Below are positions 1 to 8,493 of a stretch of 57,214 nucleotides of DNA, in pieces. Within the stretch, counting starts at the first letter, position 1. The number at the start of each line of letters is the position of its first letter. This stretch comes from Magnetococcales bacterium (GTDB lineage Bacteria; Pseudomonadota; Magnetococcia; Magnetococcales; Magnetaquicoccaceae). The notes under the pieces were generated by a model. It had not been told where the DNA came from, made no database searches, and worked only from the letters and a program-made list of their open reading frames with translations. Location: positions 1 through 57,214 of the forward strand of contig JADFWP010000003.1 of NCBI GenBank assembly GCA_015234115.1, in the 5' to 3' direction. Made by a program: the position numbers and the translations under genes.

Positions 1-125
1 AACACCTGTGGAGGTTCGTTGAACAGATCCTTCAGCGTGGTGTCGTAGTCGGAGCGACCCGCCTGGCTTTCTTCGTCCGTCTGCTGAAGGTGCGGTTCCA
101 TCGTGTCATCGGCTCGCGGGGTCAT
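1..125 (-). CDS. Partial CDS, N-terminus of a probable Rpn/PD-(D/E)XK-family protein
   Basis: On the minus strand an open frame starts with ATG at 125 (or the in-frame ATG at 101) and runs off the left edge. About 41 residues are visible. After a polar leader they include the string DYDTTLKDLFNEPPQ. An acidic leader followed by D-x-x-x-K-D-L-F is how many Rpn-type recombination-promoting nucleases and related DUF4351 proteins begin, so this is a plausible family member. The catalytic residues lie outside the window, so neither function nor integrity can be judged. It is transcribed away from the coiled-coil nuclease-like gene at 436, with about 300 bp between them. Confidence 0.4.
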   Translation of the reverse strand, partial: MTPRADDTMEPHLQQTDEESQAGRSDYDTTLKDLFNEPPQV

Positions 126-206
126 GAAAAAAACGCTCTTGCACCGGGTGCATGGTAGCAAATCCGCAGGGCAAAAGGCAATTCGGATTGTGCGAACACA
201 ACATGC

Positions 207-461
207 ATGGAAAATTTTGTCGAGGCGCGCTATGGCCGGGACAAATGGAAACTTCACGCCAGAGAATCGGACTTTGAGCGCGGCATCATCAACGAAAAGT
301 TGCTGTCCGACCCGGTCGGCAGTATGATCGGTCACATGGTCCACGCCAATACCCTGAATCTGCGACGCCAGTGGCTGACAAGAGCAGCAAACCGTTCAAG
401 AATAACCCGTCTGTTCGCCGGATTGGGAGAAAAACATGTCACACGCCTTGACCATCGATGA
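207..461 (+). CDS. Possible small hypothetical ORF or gene remnant (84 aa)
   Basis: An 84-residue frame begins MENFVEARYGRDKW and overlaps the start of the next gene by 26 bases. Its first 55 or so codons have fairly normal codon choice for the window, while the C-terminal part is in the RBS region of the following gene. No domain is recognised. It could be a decayed piece of a neighbouring gene or chance. It is recorded because it is the only candidate in the 126-435 interval, which otherwise shows nothing identifiable. Confidence 0.22.
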   Translation: MENFVEARYGRDKWKLHARESDFERGIINEKLLSDPVGSMIGHMVHANTLNLRRQWLTRAANRSRITRLFAGLGEKHVTRLDHR

Positions 462-1170
462 TATCTGGAAGCTCTTTGAGAAGACCAACCGGATTTTTCA
501 GGAGTCCGAAGAATGGAACAAACGCAACATGGAGGAGACCCGGCGCGCCATGCAAGAGAGCCGTGCCGAGACCGAGCGCGTCATACGAGAGAGCCGTGCC
601 GAGACCGAACGCGCCATGCAGGAGAGCCGTGCCGAGACCGAGCGCGAAAGACGGGAGACCGAGCGCGTCATACGAGAGAGCCGTGCCGAGACCGAGCGCG
701 AAAGACGGGAGACCGAGCGTGTGGTCAAGGAGGTTTCCAGGCAGATCGGTCAGTTGGGCAGCCGCTGGGGCGAGTTTGTGGAAGGGTTGGTGGCACCGGC
801 CTGCAAGAGCCTGTTTATGGAACGCGGCATACCGGTCCATCGGGTAGGCCGCCGGATGGAGGCCGATCTGCCGGGCAACCGCCGCATGGAAATCGACCTG
901 ATGGTGGTGAACACCGATGCGGTGATTCTGGTAGAGGTCAAGAGCAAACTGAAACATGAGGATGTGCGAGACCACCTGGTTCGCGTCGCCGAGTTCAAGG
1001 ATTTTTTCCCGGAATATGCCGACAAACGGATCATGGGGGCTGTGGCAGGCATTGTGATCGATGAGAAGGTGGATCAGTTTGCCATGAATCAAGGTCTGTT
1101 TGTCATCGTCCAGTCCGGGGATACGGTCACACTGGCCAATGCCCCGAATTTTGTGCCCAAAAGTTGGTAA
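436..1170 (+). CDS. Coiled-coil protein with C-terminal PD-(D/E)XK-like domain (DUF3782 type)
   Basis: The protein has 244 residues. Residues about 10-100 are a highly charged helix made of near-identical RESRAETER units, predicted to be one long coiled coil. Residues 105-244 form a compact domain with IDLMVVNTDAVILVEVKSKL, that is, the D...(E)VK pattern of the PD-(D/E)XK nuclease superfamily, preceded by the RWGEFVEG motif typical of DUF3782 proteins. Family members are abundant in magnetotactic bacteria and cyanobacteria, and their role is unknown. The helix is encoded by exact DNA repeats (547-720), so its length probably varies between strains. The ATG follows a purine-rich GGGAGAAAAAC. 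Nuclease activity is inferred from the fold only. Confidence 0.7.
   Translation: MSHALTIDDIWKLFEKTNRIFQESEEWNKRNMEETRRAMQESRAETERVIRESRAETERAMQESRAETERERRETERVIRESRAETERERRETERVVKEVSRQIGQLGSRWGEFVEGLVAPACKSLFMERGIPVHRVGRRMEADLPGNRRMEIDLMVVNTDAVILVEVKSKLKHEDVRDHLVRVAEFKDFFPEYADKRIMGAVAGIVIDEKVDQFAMNQGLFVIVQSGDTVTLANAPNFVPKSW
547..720 (+). repeat. Tandem in-frame repeats, four 33-bp and two 21-bp units
   Basis: Consecutive units at 547-579, 580-612, 613-645, 646-666, 667-699 and 700-720 alternate as 33, 33, 33, 21, 33, 21 bp. All end in GAGACCGAGCGC or a one-base variant, and the 33-bp units share the core GAGAGCCGTGCCGAGACCGA. Every unit is a multiple of three, so copy-number change keeps the frame and only lengthens the coiled coil. 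Confidence 0.95.
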
Positions 1171-1263
1171 CAAAGCCACCAGGCTGACCGGTTTGAATGC
1201 CCGGACAAAATGGATTCGGCTCTGCCCGCCCATTGCGCCCGATCCTGGGAAGGAGGAATGAAG

Positions 1264-1818
1264 ATGGATTCACAAACCATCCTGCAACTGCGTCAGGAGA
1301 TGATCCGCGAAGGTGTGTTGTTCTATTATTGCGGATACGTCACAGAACAGGTACTCTCCGTGCTCGGCGAAACCGTGATGGACAAACTGGAACTCGACAA
1401 CACCGAACGCCCGGTCGCGCGTGGCGTGTTCAGCGTCTTTGTCGAACAGGTGCAAAACATCATCCGCTACTCGGCTGAAAACCAGGAGGGCCAGGTGGGG
1501 GAGCGTCCGGTGGATCTGCGGCACTGCATGCTCGCCGTGGGCCGCGACCCGGCAGGACTCTATGTGATGAGCGCCAATGCCATCAAAAATCGCGACGTGG
1601 AACGATTGCGCAGCGGACTGGTCCATATCCATGCCCTGGACCGCACCGGCCTGAAGGCCATGCATAAAGAAATTCTGCGCGGAGAAACACCGACCGGCAG
1701 CAAAGGGGCCGGAGTCGGTTTCGTGGATATCGCCCGTCTGGCCTCGCGCGGTTTCGAGTTCCACTTTCTTGCGCTCGACGACGAGTTGTCCTACTTTATC
1801 CTGAAAGCCCACCTGTGA
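1264..1818 (+). CDS. siaB: SiaB family protein kinase
   Basis: This 184-residue protein matches the SiaB family (DUF6272), a GHKL-fold serine/threonine kinase that phosphorylates the small regulator SiaC. An N-box-like FVEQVQNIIRYS (about residues 59-70) and a later glycine-containing GAGVGFVDIARLAS segment are where ATP-binding residues fall in this fold. The ATG at 1264 sits 7 nt after AGGAGG (1251-1256). An upstream ATG at 1258 lies against the SD and is less likely. siaC follows after 14 bp, so they are co-transcribed. In Pseudomonas aeruginosa SiaB is antagonised by the PP2C phosphatase SiaA. No siaA is visible here. Confidence 0.85.
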   Translation: MDSQTILQLRQEMIREGVLFYYCGYVTEQVLSVLGETVMDKLELDNTERPVARGVFSVFVEQVQNIIRYSAENQEGQVGERPVDLRHCMLAVGRDPAGLYVMSANAIKNRDVERLRSGLVHIHALDRTGLKAMHKEILRGETPTGSKGAGVGFVDIARLASRGFEFHFLALDDELSYFILKAHL

Positions 1819-1832
1819 ATTTGGAGTGATCC

Positions 1833-2216
1833 ATGGAAAATATCCACATCGAACCCACCAAACGCTCGCCCGCTATCGATTTCGACTTCGACTCCGGGAA
1901 CTTCTCCATTGCTGGCGAGTCCTACCCCGAAGATGTCAACAAGTTCTTCGGCCCACTGATCAGTCAACTGAAAGAATATCTGAGCGCAGCCCAGGGCGCC
2001 ACGATTCAATTCCGCTTCGATCTGATCTATTTCAACAGCACAACCGCCAAGATCGTCATGGGTCTGTTCGAAATCCTCGACGAGGCGGCAGCAGCCGGCA
2101 ATACCGTGAACATTCTCTGGTCCTTCGCCGCCGACGACTCCAACATGGAAGAGTTGGGAGAAGAGTTCTCCGAGGATCTGGAGCACGCCAAATTCGTGAT
2201 GACGCCCAAAGAGTAA
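1833..2216 (+). CDS. siaC: SiaC family regulatory phosphoprotein
   Basis: A 127-residue protein of the SiaC family (DUF1987), a STAS-like partner-switching protein. The conserved RFDLIYFNSTTAK segment (about residues 60-72) carries the Ser/Thr cluster in which the phosphorylated threonine of P. aeruginosa SiaC lies. In that organism unphosphorylated SiaC binds and activates the diguanylate cyclase SiaD, and SiaB phosphorylation releases it. The gene has an SD (TTGGAG) and sits between siaB and an HD-GYP gene. The downstream partner is therefore a predicted c-di-GMP hydrolase rather than a cyclase. Confidence 0.87.
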   Translation: MENIHIEPTKRSPAIDFDFDSGNFSIAGESYPEDVNKFFGPLISQLKEYLSAAQGATIQFRFDLIYFNSTTAKIVMGLFEILDEAAAAGNTVNILWSFAADDSNMEELGEEFSEDLEHAKFVMTPKE

Positions 2217-2246
2217 AAGCAAAACACCCACGCCAGGAGCACAGCC

Positions 2247-4265
2247 ATGACCCAAGAGTTCGACGCCTTCCAGGAAGAAAACGAAACCCTGCAACGGGCT
2301 GAGGCGATTCTGGCCGAATCGGTCGAATCGGTCGAACGCGCGGCGTTCGAAACCCAGGTCAAGGCCTATCGCAAATTGATCAAGTCGCTGCAACGGCTGA
2401 CCCGCCACAGCGACCGCAACGAAGAGCGCATCAAGCTGCAACAGACCGAACTGGAACAGGCCCATGAGGAACTCTCCCGCCATGCGGAACTGCTGGACCT
2501 CAAGGTCCAGGAGCGCACCCGGGAGTTGAGTTGGGAACGCTCCAAACTCGAACAACTGGTCCAGGTGGGCATCGGACTCTCCAGCGAACGCAACGAGGAT
2601 CATCTGCTGGACCGGATCCTCACCGGCGCCATGGAAATCTCCGGGGCCGACTGGGGCATGCTCTACGCCCGCACCGACAACGATCAACTGGTCATCAAGA
2701 TCATCCGGGTCAACAGCCTGAAAATGTTCCTGGGCGGCCAGAGCGGACGCCCGATCGTTTTCCCTGCCCTGTCGATGTTTCTCAAGGAGGGGCAACCAAA
2801 CCTGGATCATATCGTCACCCGTGTGGCCCATCAGCGCATCACCATCAACGTGACCGATGTCGCCAACGAAACCGATCCCCAGTTCAACACCATCCGCCGC
2901 TTTGACAAGGCCGTGGGCTATCAATCCCGCACCCTGCTGATGGTCCCGCTGCTGCCGCGCGGCGGGGAGGTGGTCGGGGTGTTGCAACTGATGAATGCCC
3001 GTGCGCCGGGCAGCGACGACGTGGTGGCCTTCTCCAAAGAGAATCAGGCCTTTGTCGAAGCCCTCTCCTCCCAGGCGGCCATCGCCCTCTCCAATCAGCA
3101 ACTGATCTCCTCGCAACGCAAGCTGATGGATGCCTTCGTGGAGGTGATCTCGGTGGCGGTCGATGCCAAATCCCCCTACACCGGCGGCCACAACCAACGG
3201 GTGGGCGAGTTGGCCATGATGCTGGGCGAGGCGGTCTGCGCCCAGCAGAAAGGACCGTTTGCCGAATTCTCCTTTGCCAACGAGGAGGAGTGGCGCGAAT
3301 TCCGTTTCAGCGCCCTGCTGCACGACTGCGGCAAGGTGACCACGCCCGAAGCGGTGGTGGACAAGGCCACCAAACTGGAGACGGTCTACAACCGCATCCA
3401 CGAAGTGCGTACCCGCTTCGAGCTGCTGTGGCGCGACGCGGAGATCGACTACTGGCAGAAACGGGCCGAAGGCACCATTCCGGTCGCCACCCTGGACCAG
3501 GAACTGGCCGCTGCCCGCCAACGCTTGCAGGACGATTTCGCCTTCGTGGCCGAATGCAATGTCGGCGGCGAATTCATGAGCCAGGAACGGGTCACCCGCC
3601 TCAAGGAGATCGCCACCCGTCGCTGGATGCGCCATTTCGACGACTGGCTCGGCATCTCCCAGGAAGAGGCCCTGCTGCGTCCCACGCAAGAAAAACCGGA
3701 ATTGCCCGTGGCCGAACCGCTGCTCGCCGACCGCCAGGAACATGTCGTGCCCCGTGGCAATGCCAATCCGTTCGGCGACAATCCGATGCAGTTCAAAATC
3801 CCGGTGCCCGAATCGTTGTACAATCGCGGAGAACTGTACAATCTCTGCATCTCGCGCGGCACGTTGACCGCCGAAGATCGCTTCAAAATCTCGGACCATG
3901 TGATCCAGACCTATCAGATGTTGAACCGCCTGCCTTTCCCCAAGGGGTTGAAACGGGTGCCCGAATATGCCGGTTCCCATCACGAAACCCTCAACGGCAA
4001 GGGCTATCCGCGTCAACTGACCGCCGAACAGATCTCCATCCCGGCCCGCATTCTGGCCGTGGCCGATGTCTTCGAGGCCCTGACCGCCTGCGACCGCCCC
4101 TACAAAAAGGCCAAAACCCTGAGCGAGGCGATGAAGATCATGTCCTTCATGGTCAAGGATGGCCACATCGATGCCGACCTCTTCGAACTCCTGAAAAAGA
4201 GCGGCGTGGGTCAGGAGTATGCCAAACGCTTCCTGCTGCCCGAGCAGTTGGATCACGTCGCGTGA
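2247..4265 (+). CDS. Coiled-coil/GAF/HD-GYP c-di-GMP phosphodiesterase
   Basis: 672 residues. A long N-terminal coiled coil (about 20-100) is followed by a GAF domain (about 105-285) and an HD-GYP domain with GGHNQRV (near 310), LLHDCGKV (near 356) and HHETLNGKGYP (near 577). HD-GYP enzymes hydrolyse c-di-GMP using a bi- or trinuclear metal centre. The HD and GYP motifs are about 220 residues apart instead of the usual 60 or so, because of a large insertion with charged helices. The usual HHExxDGxGYP has Asn in place of Asp. The ATG has an upstream AGGAG and starts 30 bp after siaC, giving a three-gene operon. No membrane segment is seen, so the protein is cytosolic. The coiled coil/GAF part is the natural docking site for SiaC. 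Confidence 0.85.
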   Translation: MTQEFDAFQEENETLQRAEAILAESVESVERAAFETQVKAYRKLIKSLQRLTRHSDRNEERIKLQQTELEQAHEELSRHAELLDLKVQERTRELSWERSKLEQLVQVGIGLSSERNEDHLLDRILTGAMEISGADWGMLYARTDNDQLVIKIIRVNSLKMFLGGQSGRPIVFPALSMFLKEGQPNLDHIVTRVAHQRITINVTDVANETDPQFNTIRRFDKAVGYQSRTLLMVPLLPRGGEVVGVLQLMNARAPGSDDVVAFSKENQAFVEALSSQAAIALSNQQLISSQRKLMDAFVEVISVAVDAKSPYTGGHNQRVGELAMMLGEAVCAQQKGPFAEFSFANEEEWREFRFSALLHDCGKVTTPEAVVDKATKLETVYNRIHEVRTRFELLWRDAEIDYWQKRAEGTIPVATLDQELAAARQRLQDDFAFVAECNVGGEFMSQERVTRLKEIATRRWMRHFDDWLGISQEEALLRPTQEKPELPVAEPLLADRQEHVVPRGNANPFGDNPMQFKIPVPESLYNRGELYNLCISRGTLTAEDRFKISDHVIQTYQMLNRLPFPKGLKRVPEYAGSHHETLNGKGYPRQLTAEQISIPARILAVADVFEALTACDRPYKKAKTLSEAMKIMSFMVKDGHIDADLFELLKKSGVGQEYAKRFLLPEQLDHVA

Positions 4266-4299
4266 ACCGTAAAAGCGGTTCCACCGGAAAATCCACGAC

Positions 4300-5088
4300 A
4301 TGCTCGCCCTGATCTCACCGGCCAAAACCCTGGATACCACCCCCTCCCGGCTTGACCTGCCGGGCAGCGTTCCAGGGTTGCTCGATTCGGCCAATCAGTT
4401 GGCAACGCTGCTGAAAAAACACAGCGAGACCCAACTGGCGCAGCTTCTGGGGATCAGTCCGGCCCTGGCGCAACTCAATGCCGAACGGTTCCGGAATTTC
4501 ACCACGGAGGGTTCCTCTCCCCACGCCAAGCCGGCAGCCGAACTCTATCGGGGCGATACCTACGACGGCCTGAACGTGGAGAGCTGGAGCCGGGAGGATT
4601 GGCAGTTCGCACAAGGCGCGCTGCGCATTCTTTCGGGACTCTACGGGCTGCTGCGCCCATTGGATGCCATTCAACCCTACCGCCTGGAGATGTCGAGCAG
4701 ACTGGCCAATCCGGCTGGCCAGGATCTCTACCGCTTCTGGGGCAACCGCCTGAGCGACGCGATCCTGGCCGAAACCGCCAGCCATGCCGATCCCACGGTG
4801 CTCCATCTGGCCTCGGCAGACTACATCAAGGCGGTGCCGGGCATTCCTCTGCTCACTCCGGTCTTTCTGGAACCGCGCCCCGAAGGACTCAAGGTGATCG
4901 GACTGCTGGCCAAACGGGCCAGAGGCGCCATGGCGCGTTTCATGATCACCCGACGCCTGACCAGCCCGGAACCCCTGAAACAATTCACGGAAGGAGGCTA
5001 CCGCTTCCAGGACCATCTTTCCGATTCGGGCCGCTGGGTCTATGTACGCGAATCCGTGCGCGAATCCACCTCCTTTCCCCACGATTGA
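4300..5088 (+). CDS. yaaA: Peroxide stress protein YaaA (DUF328)
   Basis: 262 residues, the usual family length. The N-terminus MLALISPAKTLD and internal GDTYDGLNVESW, LSGLYGLLRPLD and AEYIKAV-like strings are YaaA/UPF0246 signatures. In Escherichia coli YaaA is induced by OxyR and lowers free iron during peroxide stress, protecting DNA from Fenton damage. It binds DNA with a helix-hairpin-helix fold. No convincing SD precedes the ATG. It starts 34 bp after the HD-GYP gene, and its 3' end overlaps the annotated glnE start by 47 bases, so it may read through from the sia operon. Confidence 0.92.
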   Translation: MLALISPAKTLDTTPSRLDLPGSVPGLLDSANQLATLLKKHSETQLAQLLGISPALAQLNAERFRNFTTEGSSPHAKPAAELYRGDTYDGLNVESWSREDWQFAQGALRILSGLYGLLRPLDAIQPYRLEMSSRLANPAGQDLYRFWGNRLSDAILAETASHADPTVLHLASADYIKAVPGIPLLTPVFLEPRPEGLKVIGLLAKRARGAMARFMITRRLTSPEPLKQFTEGGYRFQDHLSDSGRWVYVRESVRESTSFPHD

Positions 5089-8000
5089 CCCCATTTTGGA
5101 GCTTTCCGGATTGACCATCCCCGCCCTTCTGCCCCTGGACGAACCCACCCGCGCCGACCTCCTCGCTCTGGCTGCCACCACGGCGGAACCCGAGGCTGCC
5201 CTGAGCCGTCTGGCGGATTTCGTTCAGCACCGGATCGCCGATCAACCCGACCAGCTCGCGCTGCTGACCCGGCGTCTGTCGGATCCGGTCTGGCGTCGCC
5301 GCCTGATGCTGGCCTGGGGCAACAGCCCCTATCTGACCCATGTGTTGAGCCGCCATCCGGAATTTCTCGCAGACGAATACGATCATGCCAACCCCACCGC
5401 CTGGAACCAGGGATTGACCCAGGCAGCGCTGGCCACGGAATCGCGCAACGAGGTGACCACCCTGTTGCGTCGGCACAAGCATCGCACCTTTCTGGGGATC
5501 GGACTGCGGGATCTGAGCGGCGAAGCCACCCTGCACGATACCACCTGGGGATTGTCCGCCCTGGCCGATGCCAGCCTGGAGGCCGGATATCGCTGGCTGA
5601 ACCGCTGGCTGAGCGCCACCCATGGCCCGCCCATGACCCTCACCGCAGAAGAGGGACGCCATCCGGCCCGCTTCGTGATTCTGGGCATGGGCAAGCTCGG
5701 CGCCGGAGAACTTAACTTCTCCTCGGATATCGATCTGATCTACCTCTATGACGATGATCGCGGGGGATGCGATGGCAAACGACCCATTTCCATCAAGGAA
5801 TACTTCAATCGTCTGGGCCGGGAACTGATCCGCCTGCTGGGCGAATCCACTGCCGACGGCATGGTGTTTCGCATCGATCTGCGCCTGCGCCCCGAAGGGG
5901 AGAGCGGCGATCTGACCCTCTCGCGCCGTTCCGCCGAAATCTATTACGAATCCTGGGGTCGCACCTGGGAGCGGGCCGCGATGATCAAGGCACGTCCCGT
6001 GGCCGGCGATCTGGCCCTGGGAGAACAGTTCCTGGCCAATCTTCAGCCCTTTGTCTATCGACGCTTCCTGGATTTCGCCGCCCTGGACGCGATCCGCGAC
6101 ATGAAACGGCGCATCGATCAAAAGATCACCGCCCGTCATGACTATCACCGCAACGTCAAACTCGGCTATGGCGGGATCCGCGAGATTGAATTTTTTGTCC
6201 AGTGCCAACAGTTGATCCACGGCGGCAAGGTTCCCCAACTGCGTCAACGGGCCACCGAAACGGTGCTCGCCCGACTGGTCGAGGCCAATCTGCTGACTGC
6301 CCAGACCGCCACCACCCTGACTGCCCATTACCGTTTCCTGCGCACGGTCGAGCATCGCCTCCAGATCGAACGGGAACGCCAGATCCACTCCGTGCCCGAA
6401 GATCCCGCAGAATATCACGCCCTGGCGCGACGGGTGGGACTGGATGGGGCAGAAACGCTGCGGACCCGTTTGCGACAGGTCAACGACGAAGTACATGAAA
6501 TCTATGGACAGTTGTTCTTCGAGGGGGAGAGAAGCTCAGGCGACAAACCGGATCCCATGGTCCACGCCCTGCTGGAAGTCCATGCCGACGAAGAGAGCGC
6601 ACTGAAGGCCATCGGCCAGGCCGGATTCGTCAATCCCCAACAGGCCCTGGGACTGATCACCATCCTGCGGGACGGGCCAGGCTCGGCCCGCCTGACCGAA
6701 TCCACCCGGCAATGGTATGGCCGCATCGCCATGCCGCTGCTGGTCGAGGTGCTGGCCGCACCAGACCAGGATCTGGCCTTGCAGCATGCCGAAGCCTTTT
6801 TGCGCGGACTGGGCCATCGGGTGAACTATCTGGCCCTGTTGAAGGAAAATCCCCCGGTCCTGAAACTGCTGATCCGGATGTTCGGCACGTCGGCGCTGCT
6901 GTCGCGCTTTCTGATCCACCATCCGCAGTTGATGGATGGATTGGTCACCACCGATTTTCTCGGTCGGTTCCGCAATCGCAGCGAGATGACCCGGGATCTG
7001 GACCAGGCCATGGATCAGGCGCACGACCCGGAAGAGGCGTTGCAGATCATCCGCGAATTCAAGAATGTCGAGACCTTGCGCCTGGGGATCCGCGATCTTT
7101 CCGGACTGGCCGAACCCGAAGAGGTGACCACCGGACTCTCGCTGCTGGCCGAGGTCACCCTCAACCGCATCCTGGCCGATGCCATGCGGGAGTTGACCAA
7201 CCGTCACGGCGCGCCCTGCTACACCGATGGCGCCGGAGTACGCCACACAGCGCCGTTCGCCATTCTGGCCATGGGCAAACTCGGCGGCAAGGAGTTGGGA
7301 TTCGCCTCGGATCTCGATCTGATCTTCATCCACGGCAGCCAGGGCGACGAGCAACGGACCGACCATCCACACCAGGGACTGCCCAACGCGCTCTTTTTCG
7401 CCCGGCTCGGACAGAAAATCATCACCGTCATCACCAGCATGACCCGCGCGGGCAAACTCTACGAGTTGGACATGCGACTGCGCCCCTCGGGCAAATCCGG
7501 TCCGGTGGTCACCTCGCTGGAATCGTTCCTCCACTACCAGACCCACGAAGCCTGGCTGTGGGAACATCAGGCCCTGACCCGCGCCCGTCCGATTGCCGGC
7601 GATCCGGCCTTCATCGCCACCTTGAACCAGGGAATCGCCGGAATTTTCGCACGCGGTCACGATCCCCAGACCGTGCGCCGGGAGGTGGCATCCATGCGGC
7701 TGCGCATTCTGGAAGAGAAAACCCCGCCGCCAGGCTGGATCGACATCAAACAGAGCCGGGGCGGCATCGTGGATGTGGAATTTCTGGTGCAGGCATTGAT
7801 TCTCTCCCATGCTGCCCAACATCCGGAAATCGTGCGCGCCAATCTGCCCACGGCCCTGAGCGCGCTGGCACGGGCACGGATTCTGGATCCTGAGGAAGAA
7901 AGAATTCTGGGAGAGGCTTACGGACTCTATCGTTTCACCGAAAACCGCCTGCGCTTGCTGCACGACCGCTCGGAGAATCGCATCGGCCCGGACGAACGGG

Positions 8001-8113
8001 TACGGATGCGGCTGGGCAGGCTCTGTCATGCCCTGGAAGAACCGATCATCCCGGCCTTGGAGCAGCGCTTCCAGCAGGTGATCCCGATCTATCGGAAGTA
8101 TCTCGGACCATGA
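5042..8113 (+). CDS. glnE: Glutamine synthetase adenylyltransferase/adenylyl-removing enzyme
   Basis: Bifunctional GlnE adds AMP to, and removes it from, a tyrosine of glutamine synthetase in response to PII and glutamine. Two nucleotidyltransferase domains are visible: GMGKLGAGELNFSSDIDL (near residue 215, adenylyl-removing) and AMGKLGGKELGFASDLDL (near 741, adenylylating). Each has the G-S-D-x-D metal site, and GlnD_UR_UTase-type helical regions follow both. Total length of about 1023 residues is normal. The ATG at 5042 overlaps yaaA by 47 bases and has no SD. TTG codons at 5096 or 5111 are possible true starts. The last codons overlap the HNH gene in an ATGA junction. Confidence 0.95.
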   Translation: MYANPCANPPPFPTIDPILELSGLTIPALLPLDEPTRADLLALAATTAEPEAALSRLADFVQHRIADQPDQLALLTRRLSDPVWRRRLMLAWGNSPYLTHVLSRHPEFLADEYDHANPTAWNQGLTQAALATESRNEVTTLLRRHKHRTFLGIGLRDLSGEATLHDTTWGLSALADASLEAGYRWLNRWLSATHGPPMTLTAEEGRHPARFVILGMGKLGAGELNFSSDIDLIYLYDDDRGGCDGKRPISIKEYFNRLGRELIRLLGESTADGMVFRIDLRLRPEGESGDLTLSRRSAEIYYESWGRTWERAAMIKARPVAGDLALGEQFLANLQPFVYRRFLDFAALDAIRDMKRRIDQKITARHDYHRNVKLGYGGIREIEFFVQCQQLIHGGKVPQLRQRATETVLARLVEANLLTAQTATTLTAHYRFLRTVEHRLQIERERQIHSVPEDPAEYHALARRVGLDGAETLRTRLRQVNDEVHEIYGQLFFEGERSSGDKPDPMVHALLEVHADEESALKAIGQAGFVNPQQALGLITILRDGPGSARLTESTRQWYGRIAMPLLVEVLAAPDQDLALQHAEAFLRGLGHRVNYLALLKENPPVLKLLIRMFGTSALLSRFLIHHPQLMDGLVTTDFLGRFRNRSEMTRDLDQAMDQAHDPEEALQIIREFKNVETLRLGIRDLSGLAEPEEVTTGLSLLAEVTLNRILADAMRELTNRHGAPCYTDGAGVRHTAPFAILAMGKLGGKELGFASDLDLIFIHGSQGDEQRTDHPHQGLPNALFFARLGQKIITVITSMTRAGKLYELDMRLRPSGKSGPVVTSLESFLHYQTHEAWLWEHQALTRARPIAGDPAFIATLNQGIAGIFARGHDPQTVRREVASMRLRILEEKTPPPGWIDIKQSRGGIVDVEFLVQALILSHAAQHPEIVRANLPTALSALARARILDPEEERILGEAYGLYRFTENRLRLLHDRSENRIGPDERVRMRLGRLCHALEEPIIPALEQRFQQVIPIYRKYLGP

Positions 8114-8436
8114 ACCTCGACGAACTGTTCATTCCGGCAGACCCGGACGCCATGCAGCGGGAGCGGCTCAAGGCCAAGGAGCTGAAACGCTCCGCATGGT
8201 GGAAAGGGCAACTCGGACGCGGGATGTGTCATTATTGCGGGGTGCGCGTTCCCCCGGCTGAACTGACCATGGATCACGTCGTGCCGGTGATCCGGGGCGG
8301 CAAGACCACACGCGGCAACTGTGTTCCGGCCTGCATGAGCTGCAACCAGGAGAAGCGTCACCTCTCCTCGACCCAGTGGCAAAGCCATCTGGAACAAAAA
8401 CGTCTGGCACTCCACAGTTTGTCGCAAGAACCTTGA
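8110..8436 (+). CDS. HNH endonuclease-domain protein
   Basis: A 108-residue protein that starts in the glnE stop codon (ATGA), so it is translationally coupled. The HNH core is complete: CHYCG, then MDHVVPVIRGG, then NCVPACMSCNQEK. This gives two Cys pairs for structural zinc and the catalytic D-H and N residues. Stand-alone small HNH proteins of this type occur widely next to housekeeping genes, with unproven roles in DNA repair or nicking. It is followed by 57 bp of GC-rich DNA with loosely repeated ACCCTGGC-like words, then a convergent gene. Confidence 0.85.
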   Translation: MNLDELFIPADPDAMQRERLKAKELKRSAWWKGQLGRGMCHYCGVRVPPAELTMDHVVPVIRGGKTTRGNCVPACMSCNQEKRHLSSTQWQSHLEQKRLALHSLSQEP

Positions 8437-8493
8437 CCGCAAGAACCCTGGCGTCAAAAACCCTGGCCGCAACAGCCCTGAGCAGCCCCCCCC

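Noticed and set aside
547..720. CRISPR-like repeats
   Set aside because: Units abut without spacers, keep the reading frame and code for a coiled coil. No cas genes are present.
1791..4394. An 867-residue open frame on the minus strand across siaC and the HD-GYP gene
   Set aside because: It is the antisense shadow of well-supported coding sequence in GC-rich DNA. No domain or SD supports it.
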